DNA of 64,000 nucleotides from Epiperipatus broadwayi (Eukaryota > Onychophora > Udeonychophora > Euonychophora > Peripatidae), in the NCBI GenBank assembly GCA_028023455.1, contig JAQFVV010000014.1:1801336-1865335 (forward strand), given 5' to 3'. Made by a program: the position numbers and the translations under genes. Below, in pieces: positions 47,641 to 57,960 of this stretch; within the stretch, counting starts at the first letter, position 1, and every line of letters begins with the position of its first letter. The notes beneath the pieces are model-generated. The model saw nothing but the letters and a program-made list of their open reading frames with translations, was not told the DNA's origin and ran no database searches.

Positions 47641-49729
47641 TTTATCATTTACACATACATTATTCTGCATTATCAGGCAACTGAGAAGAAAGACCTTGAT
47701 GTTTCTTGATCTTAAACTCAGAGGTAAAAAGTCAATAAACTTACCATGCTAACTAATGTGTGTTGATGAATAGCCCATCCGTGTTTGTATACTATGTGAA
47801 TAATCACATAGTAATAACAGCTACAATGACAAGAACGTATGGAGTGGACATTAGTAATTTACCCTGCTTGGTTCTTTTCAGACCTCCTAGAGGAATCAAA
47901 GGGTCTCCTTTCAGTTAATAGCAAACTCCTTTCTGTAGTCATTCTTTAATATAAATGTTAAAATCTTATTTTTAAAAAAAAAAAAAAAGCTGATACACAT
48001 TACTTAAAACTTTACATATTTATCTCTTATTATTTTTTAAATGTTAAAAAGTAATATTACTGAAAAGAGGGGGGGGGATTATTTATTTAGTTTTTTAATC
48101 CTTTTTTTCACCCTTAACAAACATTAAATATTTCATATTCTTATTTTAAATGTTTGGAGTAATATCACTTAAGTTTGTAATTGTTATTCTGAATTTTAAA
48201 AAAAACATGAGAAGAAATAATTCTTCTCAATATATTTATAAAAGAAGTCTATTTACAGAATAGATAAATATGTAAAATATTACTTGTTTATATATATATT
48301 TCAATTAAACAAAACATAGAATAGCTCAATTTTACTTTTTTTTTTTCAAATCTTATAGCCTTTTTAGATATACTTAAAACTTATTTTTCAAGACAGCTTC
48401 TTAAACATATCAGTAAAGATATGTTAAAAAATACGCCTCCCCAAGATGCATTTTATGTTGATCTTATCAGTTGGTTCAAATCATAATCTCTTGCATATGT
48501 TTTTTTTTTCTTCATTTGTTTAGTATTTACAGAATCAAACTATCTGCATGCATAACCTTGTCATTAATATTTTAGATAAATTTATTAATGATTATTATTA
48601 ATTCTGAATTAGCAAAAGATTATTCCTTACTTAGATATGAAATGTCACATCCAAATCCTTTCTCCAAATGTAAATAGACAAAACTGAATAATTTTATATT
48701 GCTGAATAGTGAAATGATAGAGATTTTGACCTTGAACCAATGAAAATTTTTATTTTGGCGATAGCTCATTATATGATATATCTTAGTTTTATGAGTGTTC
48801 ATCATATGGCATATATAGTTACCAAGCATTAATGTGTGTTAGTTACTTGCATAAGAGAAATTATATATTTTGTAACTAAGAATAAATCTAAAATCAAGAT
48901 GCAGTAGAAGGTATAATATTTTTCTAAGTTTTGCTCACTTTTTTATCATCAGAATTCTTTATATATATATATATGCATATTCTTATTCACAAACTAAATC
49001 ACTCATAGAAATACACAGCATACTTAATTGATTTTTTCAGAAGTATTTCCTTGTAGAAAACAAACATACCATTTTTATAAATATTAATTTTTCCAATCTT
49101 TCTGTTTAATAAAATCCTTTATTTGGAAAATACAGTAATGATATTCATCTTTAGAAATGTATTATAACTGGATTAATTTTTTAAGCCTATACAAAATATG
49201 TCTAATATTATTGATGAATCATTGCTTTCAAGCATTCTAAATCTACATGAAAGAAATATTTCTTATAGTTAATATTTCTTTTTAACTTTTCTTTATTTTA
49301 AATGATTGGATTAAGATCTATTTGAAATCTCATCTCACAATAATGTTTATTAGACTGAGCATCAAAAGAGAAAGTGATATCATAATAAATAAAAGTAACT
49401 ATTAATGAAATTCAAGATATCTGACTTTTATATGTTAATATTTAGTACTGAACAATATTCATATAATTACTTCACTGCAATTATATGTATCATACATGTA
49501 CAAGTATGAGTGTGCTTTTGTATATATATTTAATTTTTTTTCAGAATCTGTGAACTTTAAATAATTATTGTAATTTTAATTTTTTTTTTTAATTATTGTG
49601 GTGCATTTCAAAAATTATTCACTTTAACATTTTCTCATAAATTTTATTTATAATTGAATTGTTTCTAATTTTCTTCTTTTCTGAGCCAACATAATATCTG
49701 GTAAAATGAAAATACACACAGAAAATGTA
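47641..49729. other. AT-rich non-coding DNA
   Basis: No gene supported. It contains short poly-A, poly-G (48070-48078) and TA tracts. The minus frame 48620-48829 has no recognisable domain. Confidence 0.5.
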
Positions 49730-49730
49730 T

Positions 49731-49896
49731 TTTTTTAAATAATATTACTGTGTAGCATGCCTTTAGTATATTTTCAGTATATCACATTCATGTCATATAG
49801 TGGTGCAATCATATCACCATATGCTATGAATGTGATATAGTAAAAATGTATTGAAGGCATACTAGACAGTAATAAAACTAAATATTATTTAAAAAA
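49731..49896. mobile_element. Foldback (MITE-like) element
   Basis: The arms 49731-49805 and 49812-49896 are inverted copies. TTTTTTAAATAATATTACTG, AGTATATCACATTCATG and CATATAGTGGTG pair with the corresponding complements. The spacer is only a few bases, so the whole is nearly one palindrome. Non-coding. Confidence 0.85.
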
Positions 49897-51560
49897 CTAC
49901 CTATTTTATCACATATAAATGTTATTTAATAAAGTCTCTATGCATATTTGTTAAACAAATATACTAAAAGAATTAGGCCTAACTTATTTCTAACAAACTC
50001 AGTAGATTTTTTTTTTCATTTCAAGAGAGTGTTGTTTGAACAGAATCACAAGAAGAAAAAAAACTTTGTAATGTCATCTTCTGTCACAAAAATTATCTCC
50101 TGTTTTTTTTTCTTTACATTAAAAATATTTAAACAGATGACAAAATTTTATATGTAGTAAATTTAATCTTACCCACCATTATTTTGATATTTTACGACTA
50201 CATTTTTTAATTAAATCATATTTATCTTTTATTTTTTTGCATCTTACTTTATTGTTACTTATTCTAATATATAAATTTAAATAAGTGTATAAAAATATAT
50301 TGATCTAATTTATTTTTTTAGTATTTGGAATTTTTTAAACAGCTGAATTGTATATACATTTTTATTAAGGTAAATATAGAAAATTCATTCAGTAGACAGA
50401 TTTACTAGTTCCTTTATTAAGTTCTTCAATCTTGCCATTGTCACCATAGATTCAATAATCATTAACTAAGTGTTTCATTGTTTGGTTTTCCTCACATTTG
50501 CATAGATACAACAATCATGGATTGTCCTGAATTTGTAGATGATACTCCAATTATATCTAAGAAATATTACATACAGCTGGCTCTATTGTTGCATCTAGAA
50601 AAAGAAATTTGTTTGCAGTCTCATATGATTTCATAATTTATTAAAGCGTAAAAGTAAATCAACTTATTATAATAAATAATAAAGTATTCAGTGTTGTTTA
50701 TGTAAACCAACATTATAAACAATATGAAATAATTAAATTAAAAGAACAATTCTAGTAAAAAAATAACTAAATGCATAGTGTAGAAATAATAATTTGGCAT
50801 GCTTTTTAGACTTATTACATGACTCAGAATTGTTGATGACAAACTTTTTTTTAAACATTATCAATTTATATATTTATAGCATTATTGAATTTATGTACAA
50901 TTTTGATATGTCTGATTTTACCTTTTAATATCCTTTGGTAATTGATGGTTACTATAGATATTGCTCAAGAAATAAATAACAGGTTATCATTTTTTAAAAG
51001 AATATCTTAAGGTTTATCAATGAGAGCCATGTGATGTTGACTTAACATTTAACATTATTGTTTAATAAGAACAAGTACCAAATTATCAATTTATATTGTT
51101 TGTGTATATGGGTTTTTTTTTAAATATCAGATTCAATAAACTCAGAATTTCCTTTAAATATTGGGTAACATTGGCAATTCTTAGTATTGTAACTAAAACA
51201 AAATATTATATGACTTTCTTTGTTATTTAAATATCTAGATTTTTTTATTTATTCTACTATCTGTCATAAGCTTGAGCAATCATAGAACAATAAATGATAG
51301 TAAATATATTGTAATACTTCTTTTACTTTATATTTTTATGCATTGATTAATGTATAACAATTAAACAAATACTTTTTTTTCAGACTACAAGTTGTCAAAT
51401 TTATCATATTTATCTATATATATTATTTATGTAGTACTTTTTTTTATATAAATGTCCAGAACATTTATGTGAATATTAAAGTATAATTTTCCAGAAAAAA
51501 GAAAAAACATATTTGGTATTGAGTTATATTTATGTATGTATTGTAGATAATTATAATATA
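49897..51560. other. AT-rich non-coding DNA
   Basis: Nothing supported. The plus frame 49948-50157 is low complexity. Confidence 0.5.
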
Positions 51561-51690
51561 TAAGTTATGTAATCATATATATGTATATGTTATAGTTCTG
51601 GAAAAAATTGTGGACAGTCAATACTGTCAAGTTAAGAGTAATTATTTCATTGTCAAAATATTTTTTAAAAAAAGAGTGTTCAATTATGAC

Positions 51691-51691
51691 A

Positions 51692-51729
<38 letters not shown>

Positions 51730-51731
51730 CT

Positions 51732-51768
<37 letters not shown>
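51691..51768. repeat. Two (TA)n tracts separated by a short unique spacer
   Basis: TA tracts at about 51691-51725 and 51738-51768 are separated by TTAAACTCATCA. The minus frame 51565-51864 is an artefact of these tracts. Confidence 0.9.
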
Positions 51769-51770
<2 letters not shown>

Positions 51771-51959
51771 GATTTAATACTTCTAATTCAGATGTTGGAA
51801 GTGAAAAGTTTATAATAATATTCTGTTTGATATATATATCCCTCAAAGGATCCTGAAGATACAATTAACATAACACTTATGTAAATCTTCAATTTTTTTC
51901 TAGAAATTTTGTAGTGTGACATTAAATATTATGAATTATACCAATTGCATTAGCATTTA

Positions 51960-52160
51960 TATATGTGTGGAGATAATAATCTGGACCAACTTATGATTGC
52001 TGGTTTAGCTTGAAATACCTATATTAGTGATTATTTATCTTTTCAACATGTGTGTGATCAGGTAGGTTAGCAATATGAGATGGCATGGAGAGTTGAGAGT
52101 CATGTGGAAGTCTGAGTTCGAATGCCTTATATATTACATTATATATGTGCAGGTGTGTGT
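51960..52160 (+). repeat. SINE-like repeat with hammerhead, third copy
   Basis: Same family as 30025-30325 and 30490-30795. After the ribozyme block it keeps ATGAGATGG.ATGGAGAG and a box B-like GAGTTCGAATGCC (52112-52124), better preserved here than at 30 kb. Together with GGTAGGTTAGCAATATGAGA upstream as a possible box A, this suggests a tRNA-like pol III unit downstream of the hammerhead. Confidence 0.7.
51972..52039 (+). ncRNA. Hammerhead ribozyme motif in SINE-like repeat (core point mutation)
   Basis: Stem I is long. AATAATC (51975-51981) pairs with GATTATT (52029-52035). After a TGG bulge, ACCAA (51985-51989) pairs with TTAGT (52024-52028) with one mismatch. The core CTTATGA (51990-51996) has G5 changed to T. 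Stem II is GCT/AGC around GGTTT. GAAA is 52012-52015. Stem III is ATA/TAT with loop CC, and cleavage would fall after A 52023. The G5 change should abolish activity in this copy, while the outer stem I pairing is intact. Confidence 0.65.
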
Positions 52161-53930
52161 AAGCCTGTACAGTGTATTAAATTACATGTAATATTAAGAT
52201 TGCCCATGCCAATTTTTTAAACTCGTAATTACTTCAAATGCTCATTTCAATCCCAGAATACAATTAATTAGTACTTAGAATCCAGTTAACTGATACTAGT
52301 ATTTTTAATTACATAAAGAAGTTTTTGTTTTCTCACAAAAATATATTTCATATTATAACTTGAAAAGTGTGTAATTTAATGTTTCTGATAGTATTGTAAT
52401 TTTTTTTATTAATTTGTGCCATATTAGTACTTTTATATTGAAAATAGAAAAAAAAATCATACTTAATATGGGTTTTTTAAATATATATATTCACTCTCCT
52501 AATCTAAGAGATTTTAAAAAGATACTTGGTCTTCCTGTGACAAATATACTTTGGATTTATAGATTTAAATTTAATAATAAATTATCTCCAATTTTCATAT
52601 AAAGAATGAAAACAATTTTCAAAGTTTTTATTATATATTACTGCCATTCTCATCTCTACTCCATCATATTACACCAGTTCAAAAAGTCAGAATATCCTTT
52701 CTTACTATGTTATTATTTTTAAAACCTTTATTCACTCTCTATCCATGGATTTCTATTTACTGCCTAATTGTAGTGCTACCTTGATAACAATGGAGCTTTT
52801 GGATATGGTCTGTTGAGGTATAATTTATATATAATAACCAGTTAGTTATTGGCATTTATGATTTGTTGTATAGTACCTTTTTTGAAAGTTTGTAAATATG
52901 ATTACTTATTAATCTATTGTCAAACTATTTATTTCTATGTTTATTTAGATTTCTGGCAGATTTTGTTTCAAGATATTTTAGTCATTGCTTTCAGTTATAG
53001 TATATTTAAAGATTCTAGATAAGAATAGTAGGGGGGGGTCCAATTTATTGCCTAATTGATATTTTGCCTTGATGACAGATTGATGATATTCTATTAGACA
53101 TTTTAAGCATGAAGACTGTTAAATTATATATATATTAATCCTAATACTTTCATGGATAAATGGTGAATTCATAGTATTATTTTTGGGAGCTTACATGTAC
53201 AATAACAAATACTTTCCCCAGAGCTTCTTTCTCAAATCACAAGAATGTGTGTGGTGAGATTTAATATTGTTATTTTTTCCCTTTATTATTTTCTCCTCAT
53301 TCTCAAATTCTATTGGTTGAAAAGTTTTAAAAAAATATTTTACCTTCCAATAGATTTTTCCAAATATTGTTAATTTTTTTTAATTCACGCTTTTCATTTA
53401 TGCTCTTGGGCCTTTTAAAAATTTATATAGCTTCCTTAGCAATTTTTGGTCATATTGTTCAATTTTTGCCAGAATATGTGTTTTATTAAAATTGATATCA
53501 TGATTAGTTAGTTAATTTACTATGTGAATAAATGGCTGATGAATTAGATTTTTTTTTCTAACTGCTAAAATGTGTTTTTTGATTTCTTATGTTTATTTTA
53601 CGATTGATCTGTCCTATTCATGAATGTAAACAAACTCCACATGGAATTTTATATATACCATATATATATATATCAGGAATTTATGGTTTGTAAACATTAC
53701 TTTAGAAAAAAATTAATTAAATCCTAAATTTGATATATAAAAATATCTCTAACATTTTAATACATTGTCTACAGTGCTTGATATAATATTCTTGCATAAC
53801 TTTAAATTTAACTGCTTTATATGTATAATTGAAATGAAAATAACTACCTCTCACATCAGTGGGATGTTGCTACTTTTCTTTCAATTACATATATCTAAAT
53901 TTATGGGTATTTATTAAATATATATATGTA
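52161..53930. other. AT-rich non-coding DNA
   Basis: No feature supported. The plus frame 52414-52602 has no known domain. Confidence 0.5.
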
Positions 53931-54011
53931 TATAATTCAGAGAGTGTACCAATAGCTTAAACAAGCTCTTAATTGATAAGTTTGGTAAGAGAAAATATTT
54001 AAAATCTCTAT

Positions 54012-54085
54012 CCAGAATATTTTTATCCCCAGACCAATTGGTTTCAAGCTCATGATTCACCTCTGTGAGGAGCTAGAATATTCTG
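54012..54085 (-). ncRNA. Hammerhead-like relic, left arm of palindrome
   Basis: Minus strand. Stem I pairs TCCTCA (complement of 54066-54071) with TGGGGA, extended by CAGAATATT with AATATTCTG. The core position reads CAGAGGT where CUGANGA is expected. GAAA (complement of 54042-54045) is followed by ACC/GGT stem III with loop AATT and the cleavage C. Two core bases (U4 and A9) differ, so activity is unlikely. Confidence 0.45.
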
Positions 54086-54701
54086 ACACTAGATCCAAAA
54101 TATCAACTCAAAACCCAACACTTATTTCGTACATAATATTTAAATAGAAACTCTGAAGTTTTCGGACATGAAAATGTCTTTTACTCCAGCCATCTAACTT
54201 AAATAGTTATATGGAACTGAACTAAATTCAGATCTACCAGATATTAATAGCCTCAGCATAACCAAAACCATAAAGGTAAAATTATAATAATCAATAAATA
54301 AATCAATTATTTTATATAGTGTGATGTTTATAAACTGTAATAGTTAAACAGCATTAAGCTGTTGCACATTCACTTTGCAGATTTTAACTATAAATGACTG
54401 AATACTAACACTTCAAACACATCATGTGTTTGAAATGTTAGTATTCAGTCATTTATAGTTAAAATCTGCAAAGTGAATGTGCAACAGCTTAATGCTGTTT
54501 AACTATTACAACAATCAGTAAAGAAAATCATATATAACATGACATTACTTTTATTTGGTTTATTTGGTTCAGTCCCATATAACTATATAAGTTAGATAGC
54601 TGGAGTAAAAGACATCTTCATGTCCAAAACCATCAGAGTTTTTACTTAAATATTATGTACAAAATAAGTGCTGGGTTTTTAGTTGATATATCTAGTGTCA
54701 A

Positions 54702-54770
54702 ATATTCTATGTCCTCACAGATGTGAGCCATAAGCTTGAGACCAATTGACTGGGGATAATAATATTCCAG
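54702..54770 (+). ncRNA. Hammerhead-like relic, right arm of palindrome
   Basis: Stem I pairs TCCTCA (54712-54717) with TGGGGA (54751-54756), extended by AATATT pairing. The core reads CAGATGT (54718-54724). Stem II is GAGC/GCTT around CATAA. GAGA (54738-54741) replaces GAAA. Stem III is ACC with loop AATT and an imperfect return. It is the counterpart of the left-arm motif and shares its two core changes. Confidence 0.45.
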
Positions 54771-54850
54771 ATAGATATTTTAAATATTTTCTCTTACCAC
54801 CCTAATCAAGTAAGAGCTTGTTTGTGCAATTGTTATGCTCTCTGTATTAC

Positions 54851-56820
54851 ATTTTTTCTAAATACAAGCTTTTAGATCCAGTATTTTCAGCACATTTATA
54901 GCCAAAATTATTTGTTTAAAGGTAAAACATAAAAGAATATGAAAGCATTGGTGTGATGTTTTGGTTTTTTCAATTTTTATCAACGTCATGTTTGATTTAA
55001 TATATTGATAGAGTTGGTAGTCTCAAGATTAAGAGAAGGTAAAAAGTCTGCCAATCTATTTGATCATGTATTTGTATTTGAATATGATATGGTCTCCCAA
55101 ACATCTGATCATATAATTGTACTTATAAATTGTGATTAAATGTATTCAAGTGCATCAAAGTCTGAATATGTTAGTAAAATTTACAAGTGAATTTGTTAAA
55201 GAATCATTTTTAATAAACTGTCAATTTATTGGTCAGTGTAAACACATGAGATCATGTGATTAAGTTGTTGATATTAACATGCCTAGCCACAAGATACAAG
55301 GAGTCTACATTTGCTATAGATATGAGATCTGAAAAATATATATTTAATACAATAATTTTAGAGAAAATCCCCTAAAAGGGGAAAATCCACCTAAAGAAAG
55401 CATTCTTAATAAAATAACTCACTTTTCAAACCAAGAAAAATAAACAAATATTTGATTAATATATATATATATAATCCCATTCAAATAGAAAATAATTATA
55501 AACATTATTATTACAACAAAATAAAAAGAATAATAACTGGCCTGGTGTCAAATCTATATAATTATGCAACTGAATTATCCTATAAGTGCATTAATTCAAG
55601 GTTTAAATTTTAGTTTTCAGTGATGAAGGCAATAATGGAAAACTATATAGGATTACACCACTTAGTGTTTACTTATTATTTAGATTTATTACAGATGGTT
55701 TTAGGATATGATAAAATAAGTGATCTTGGAAACATGAGTAAGATTTTGAGAGATTATGTAATGTAGATATTAACTATGTGATTAATTACTTAGGAGTTTG
55801 TAAGATGTTTTGTTATTGAAGAAACTGCTTGGGTTCAGCAATTTTGTTCAAGTTATTGAATTGAGGGTTTTTTTTTTTTTTAACTTTATTCAACTGATAA
55901 TTATTTGTTGTGGAATCTAACTTTTGAGTCTGCCACTCCTTCACTTCATATAATCATGTTCTCTAGTAAAGAATAACAGAAAATAATGAAAATGTAATTG
56001 TTTTACAATATTGCATTAAACTTATAGTTCTGGTCTAGCTGCAGCACCAATCAGTATTATTGTTGATGCCATTCTTGTTTATGAATTTCCTTTTGCTGTG
56101 ATGTTTTAAAAAAAAATAAAAAAGATTAATAACTTAAACTTTACTCAAAAATAAAAAAACTTATTAAAGAATTTTTTCTCATATTAAAAAAAATATATTG
56201 TGAAATTTTCATGAAAGCAAAGATTGCATTATAATTTTAACTCTTTTTTTTTTTTAATAATAACTTATAAAGTTAAAATTATATGACAAAATAAATTGAT
56301 TTATTTAACAATTATTTGTAATTGAAATTTAAAAAAAAAACCTTTAAATATATTTTTGACATGAAACATGTATCAGGTATCAAAAAAAAAAAAAAAAAAA
56401 GCATTTATCTATATTTTAGTTTGAGTAACTAGGCAGCTGTATATAGGAAAAACCGACTATTTAATAATTCTAAGGTTTTGATTCTTTTAATTTTTAATTG
56501 AAACAATATTTCAAATCGATAGAGTAAGCAAAATGCATTGTGTTAAATTAGATTGTTTTTAAGTGCATTGACATACAACTAAATCCTGAATTATTCTGCT
56601 TAATTTTGACTGATTATTTCTTATTTATCTTTTCACGTTCCATTATTTTCATTGCCATTTATTTAAATATATAATTATTACTGCTAATATTTATTAGTAT
56701 GAAAAAATATTCAGTGGATTGTTTTTAGAATAAGGGTGATAATCATGAACTACAGAAAATTACAATTATAAATATTTTGTTATCATTACTAGTACACATG
56801 ATCACCACTTCTTATGCTTG
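54851..56820. other. AT-rich non-coding DNA
   Basis: Nothing supported beyond poly-A and poly-T runs (for example 56382-56400). Confidence 0.5.
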
Positions 56821-56836
56821 TTTATAACTGTTATTA

Positions 56837-57297
56837 AAACAGGCAAAACTCTCCATACAGTATTGCCACTCAGTGCAAGCCAGAATAATCAATGGATGCC
56901 AGAAAGCTTGTGCATAAATCATGTGATGTTTATTGGCTTAAAAACAATCCTGCCTACTAATATAGTGATGGCTTTGGTTATTAAAGAACCAAAGACACCA
57001 AAATGTATAGGTACTGAACTGAGTTTAGACCTATATGGCTATATAAACTAGTGAGCTTGGATTGGAAAATATTATTGTGTTGTGGCTGCTGGAAGGTTGC
57101 ATTAGATCCTAAGATCTAGGTGCAGTGCTCTCATATCCAAGGCTCCTCACTGATGAGGATCACAAGCCAAAAACTAGTCTGGGGATATTGGATGAATAGA
57201 CACTAGATTGGGATTTTGTGCCCAAGCCTTCTGGCATCCATTGATTATTCTGGCTTGCTTTGAGTGTCAATACTGTATGGAGAATTTTGCCAGTTTC
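56837..57297 (+). mobile_element. Foldback element carrying a hammerhead motif
   Basis: The terminal arms 56837-56917 and 57214-57297 are inverted copies (CTCCATACAGTATTG, AGCCAGAATAATCAATGGAT, GCCAGAA.GCTTG). The roughly 300-bp interior has no partner and holds the hammerhead at 57.15 kb. CATTACTAGTA.ACATG is present just outside both ends (near 56786 and 57297) in the same orientation and may be a target duplication. The plus frame 56818-57051 starts in the left arm and is not a gene. Confidence 0.8.
57134..57195 (+). ncRNA. Hammerhead ribozyme motif, decayed at G12
   Basis: Stem I has an inner helix TCCTCA (57144-57149) with TGGGGA (57180-57185) and an outer helix ATCCAA (57135-57140) with TTGGAT (57188-57193), separated by GGC/TA. 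The core CTGATGA (57150-57156) is canonical. Stem II is GG/CC around ATCACAAG. The expected GAAA is AAAAA here, so G12 is lost. Stem III ACTAGT is minimal, followed by the cleavage C at 57179. The layout is type I. Confidence 0.6.
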
Positions 57298-57379
57298 ATT
57301 ACTAGTATACATGGAAACATACAAATTAATCATGGAGTACTTTTAGTAGAAAATAATTAATATTAAAATGAAAATATGT

Positions 57380-57960
57380 TTATATGTATGAAAAGGGTTT
57401 ATATATATGTTCTATCAATTCTTACTACACATTTAAAAAGAAGACCACTACAGAGACTTCATACCACTCATCAAGGTATGGAGAGATGAATTTTAGGAAT
57501 AGTAAAGAATCAAAAGTGAAATATTTGAATTAGATAACAAATAATATATCATTGACATCATTGAAATAATGAAGAAATTAAACTGGATAACAAGTTTCTA
57601 GAAAGAATGATAAAAGCTAGGCAGTTATAATCTTAAACTGTATCCAAGAGATGGTGAAAGGCCTGAAAGGAATCCACCTACATATAAAAACTGCTAATGG
57701 ATTTATTGTTCTGGAGTTCATAAGAAGTTCAAGAACCAGAACTGCAGGTACTAAAATCGATCCCCCCCCCTTCCCGGATTACTAGCCGAATGCTCTAGCA
57801 GCTGTACCAAACCTTGCAGGGCTACCTATGATGAAGATGGATGAAATAAGGAAGTCTGTGGTGTAATGTGAAGAATTGAGAGGATGGGGGCAGCGAGTGA
57901 ATTTGAAAAGACTTTCTTATTTTAATGAATCACTAATGGTTGGAATTAATGGTAATTAAT
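57380..57960 (+). pseudogene. RTE-like LINE 3' fragment interrupted by a SINE
   Basis: The plus strand matches the end of the 22-23.5 kb RTE: the ATACCACTCATCAAGGTATGG block near 57461-57481 (RRAIQRL...MERC region), then ATCTTAAACTG near 57630 and AAAGGCCTGAAAGGAATCCA near 57656. After the SINE it resumes with GATGGATGAAATAAGG (57836-57851) and the terminal AATGGTTGG-like block. No frame is preserved. Confidence 0.7.
57691..57823 (-). mobile_element. tRNA-like SINE inserted in RTE fragment
   Basis: On the minus strand: AGCCCTG start, box A TGGTACAGCTGCTAGAGC (complement of 57792-57809), an anticodon-like GGCTAGTAATCC, and a degenerate box B GGATCGATTTTAG (complement of 57751-57763). The tail is ATGAAC...CAATAAATCCATT. 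A run of about ten G separates the anticodon-like arm from box B. It shares its head and tail with the SINE at 9.72-9.83 kb. Clear target duplications were not found. Confidence 0.7.

Larger units (their letters stand above)
53932..54850. mobile_element. ~920-bp nested palindrome (foldback element)
   Basis: The outer arms 53932-54245 and 54555-54850 are diverged inverted copies, sharing AAGAGAAAATATTTAAAAT, CTGGAGTAAAAGACAT and the hammerhead-like block. An almost perfect inner palindrome lies at 54336-54511, with AACAGCATTAAGCTGTTGCA in each arm and its centre near 54424. The inner arms are much better conserved than the outer ones. Non-coding. Confidence 0.9.

Noticed and set aside
50500-50630. 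Exon-like stretch starting MDCPEFVDDTP after a TTTGCATAG
   Set aside because: No donor site or conserved domain, and the frame ends after about 39 residues. Kept only as a weak possibility.
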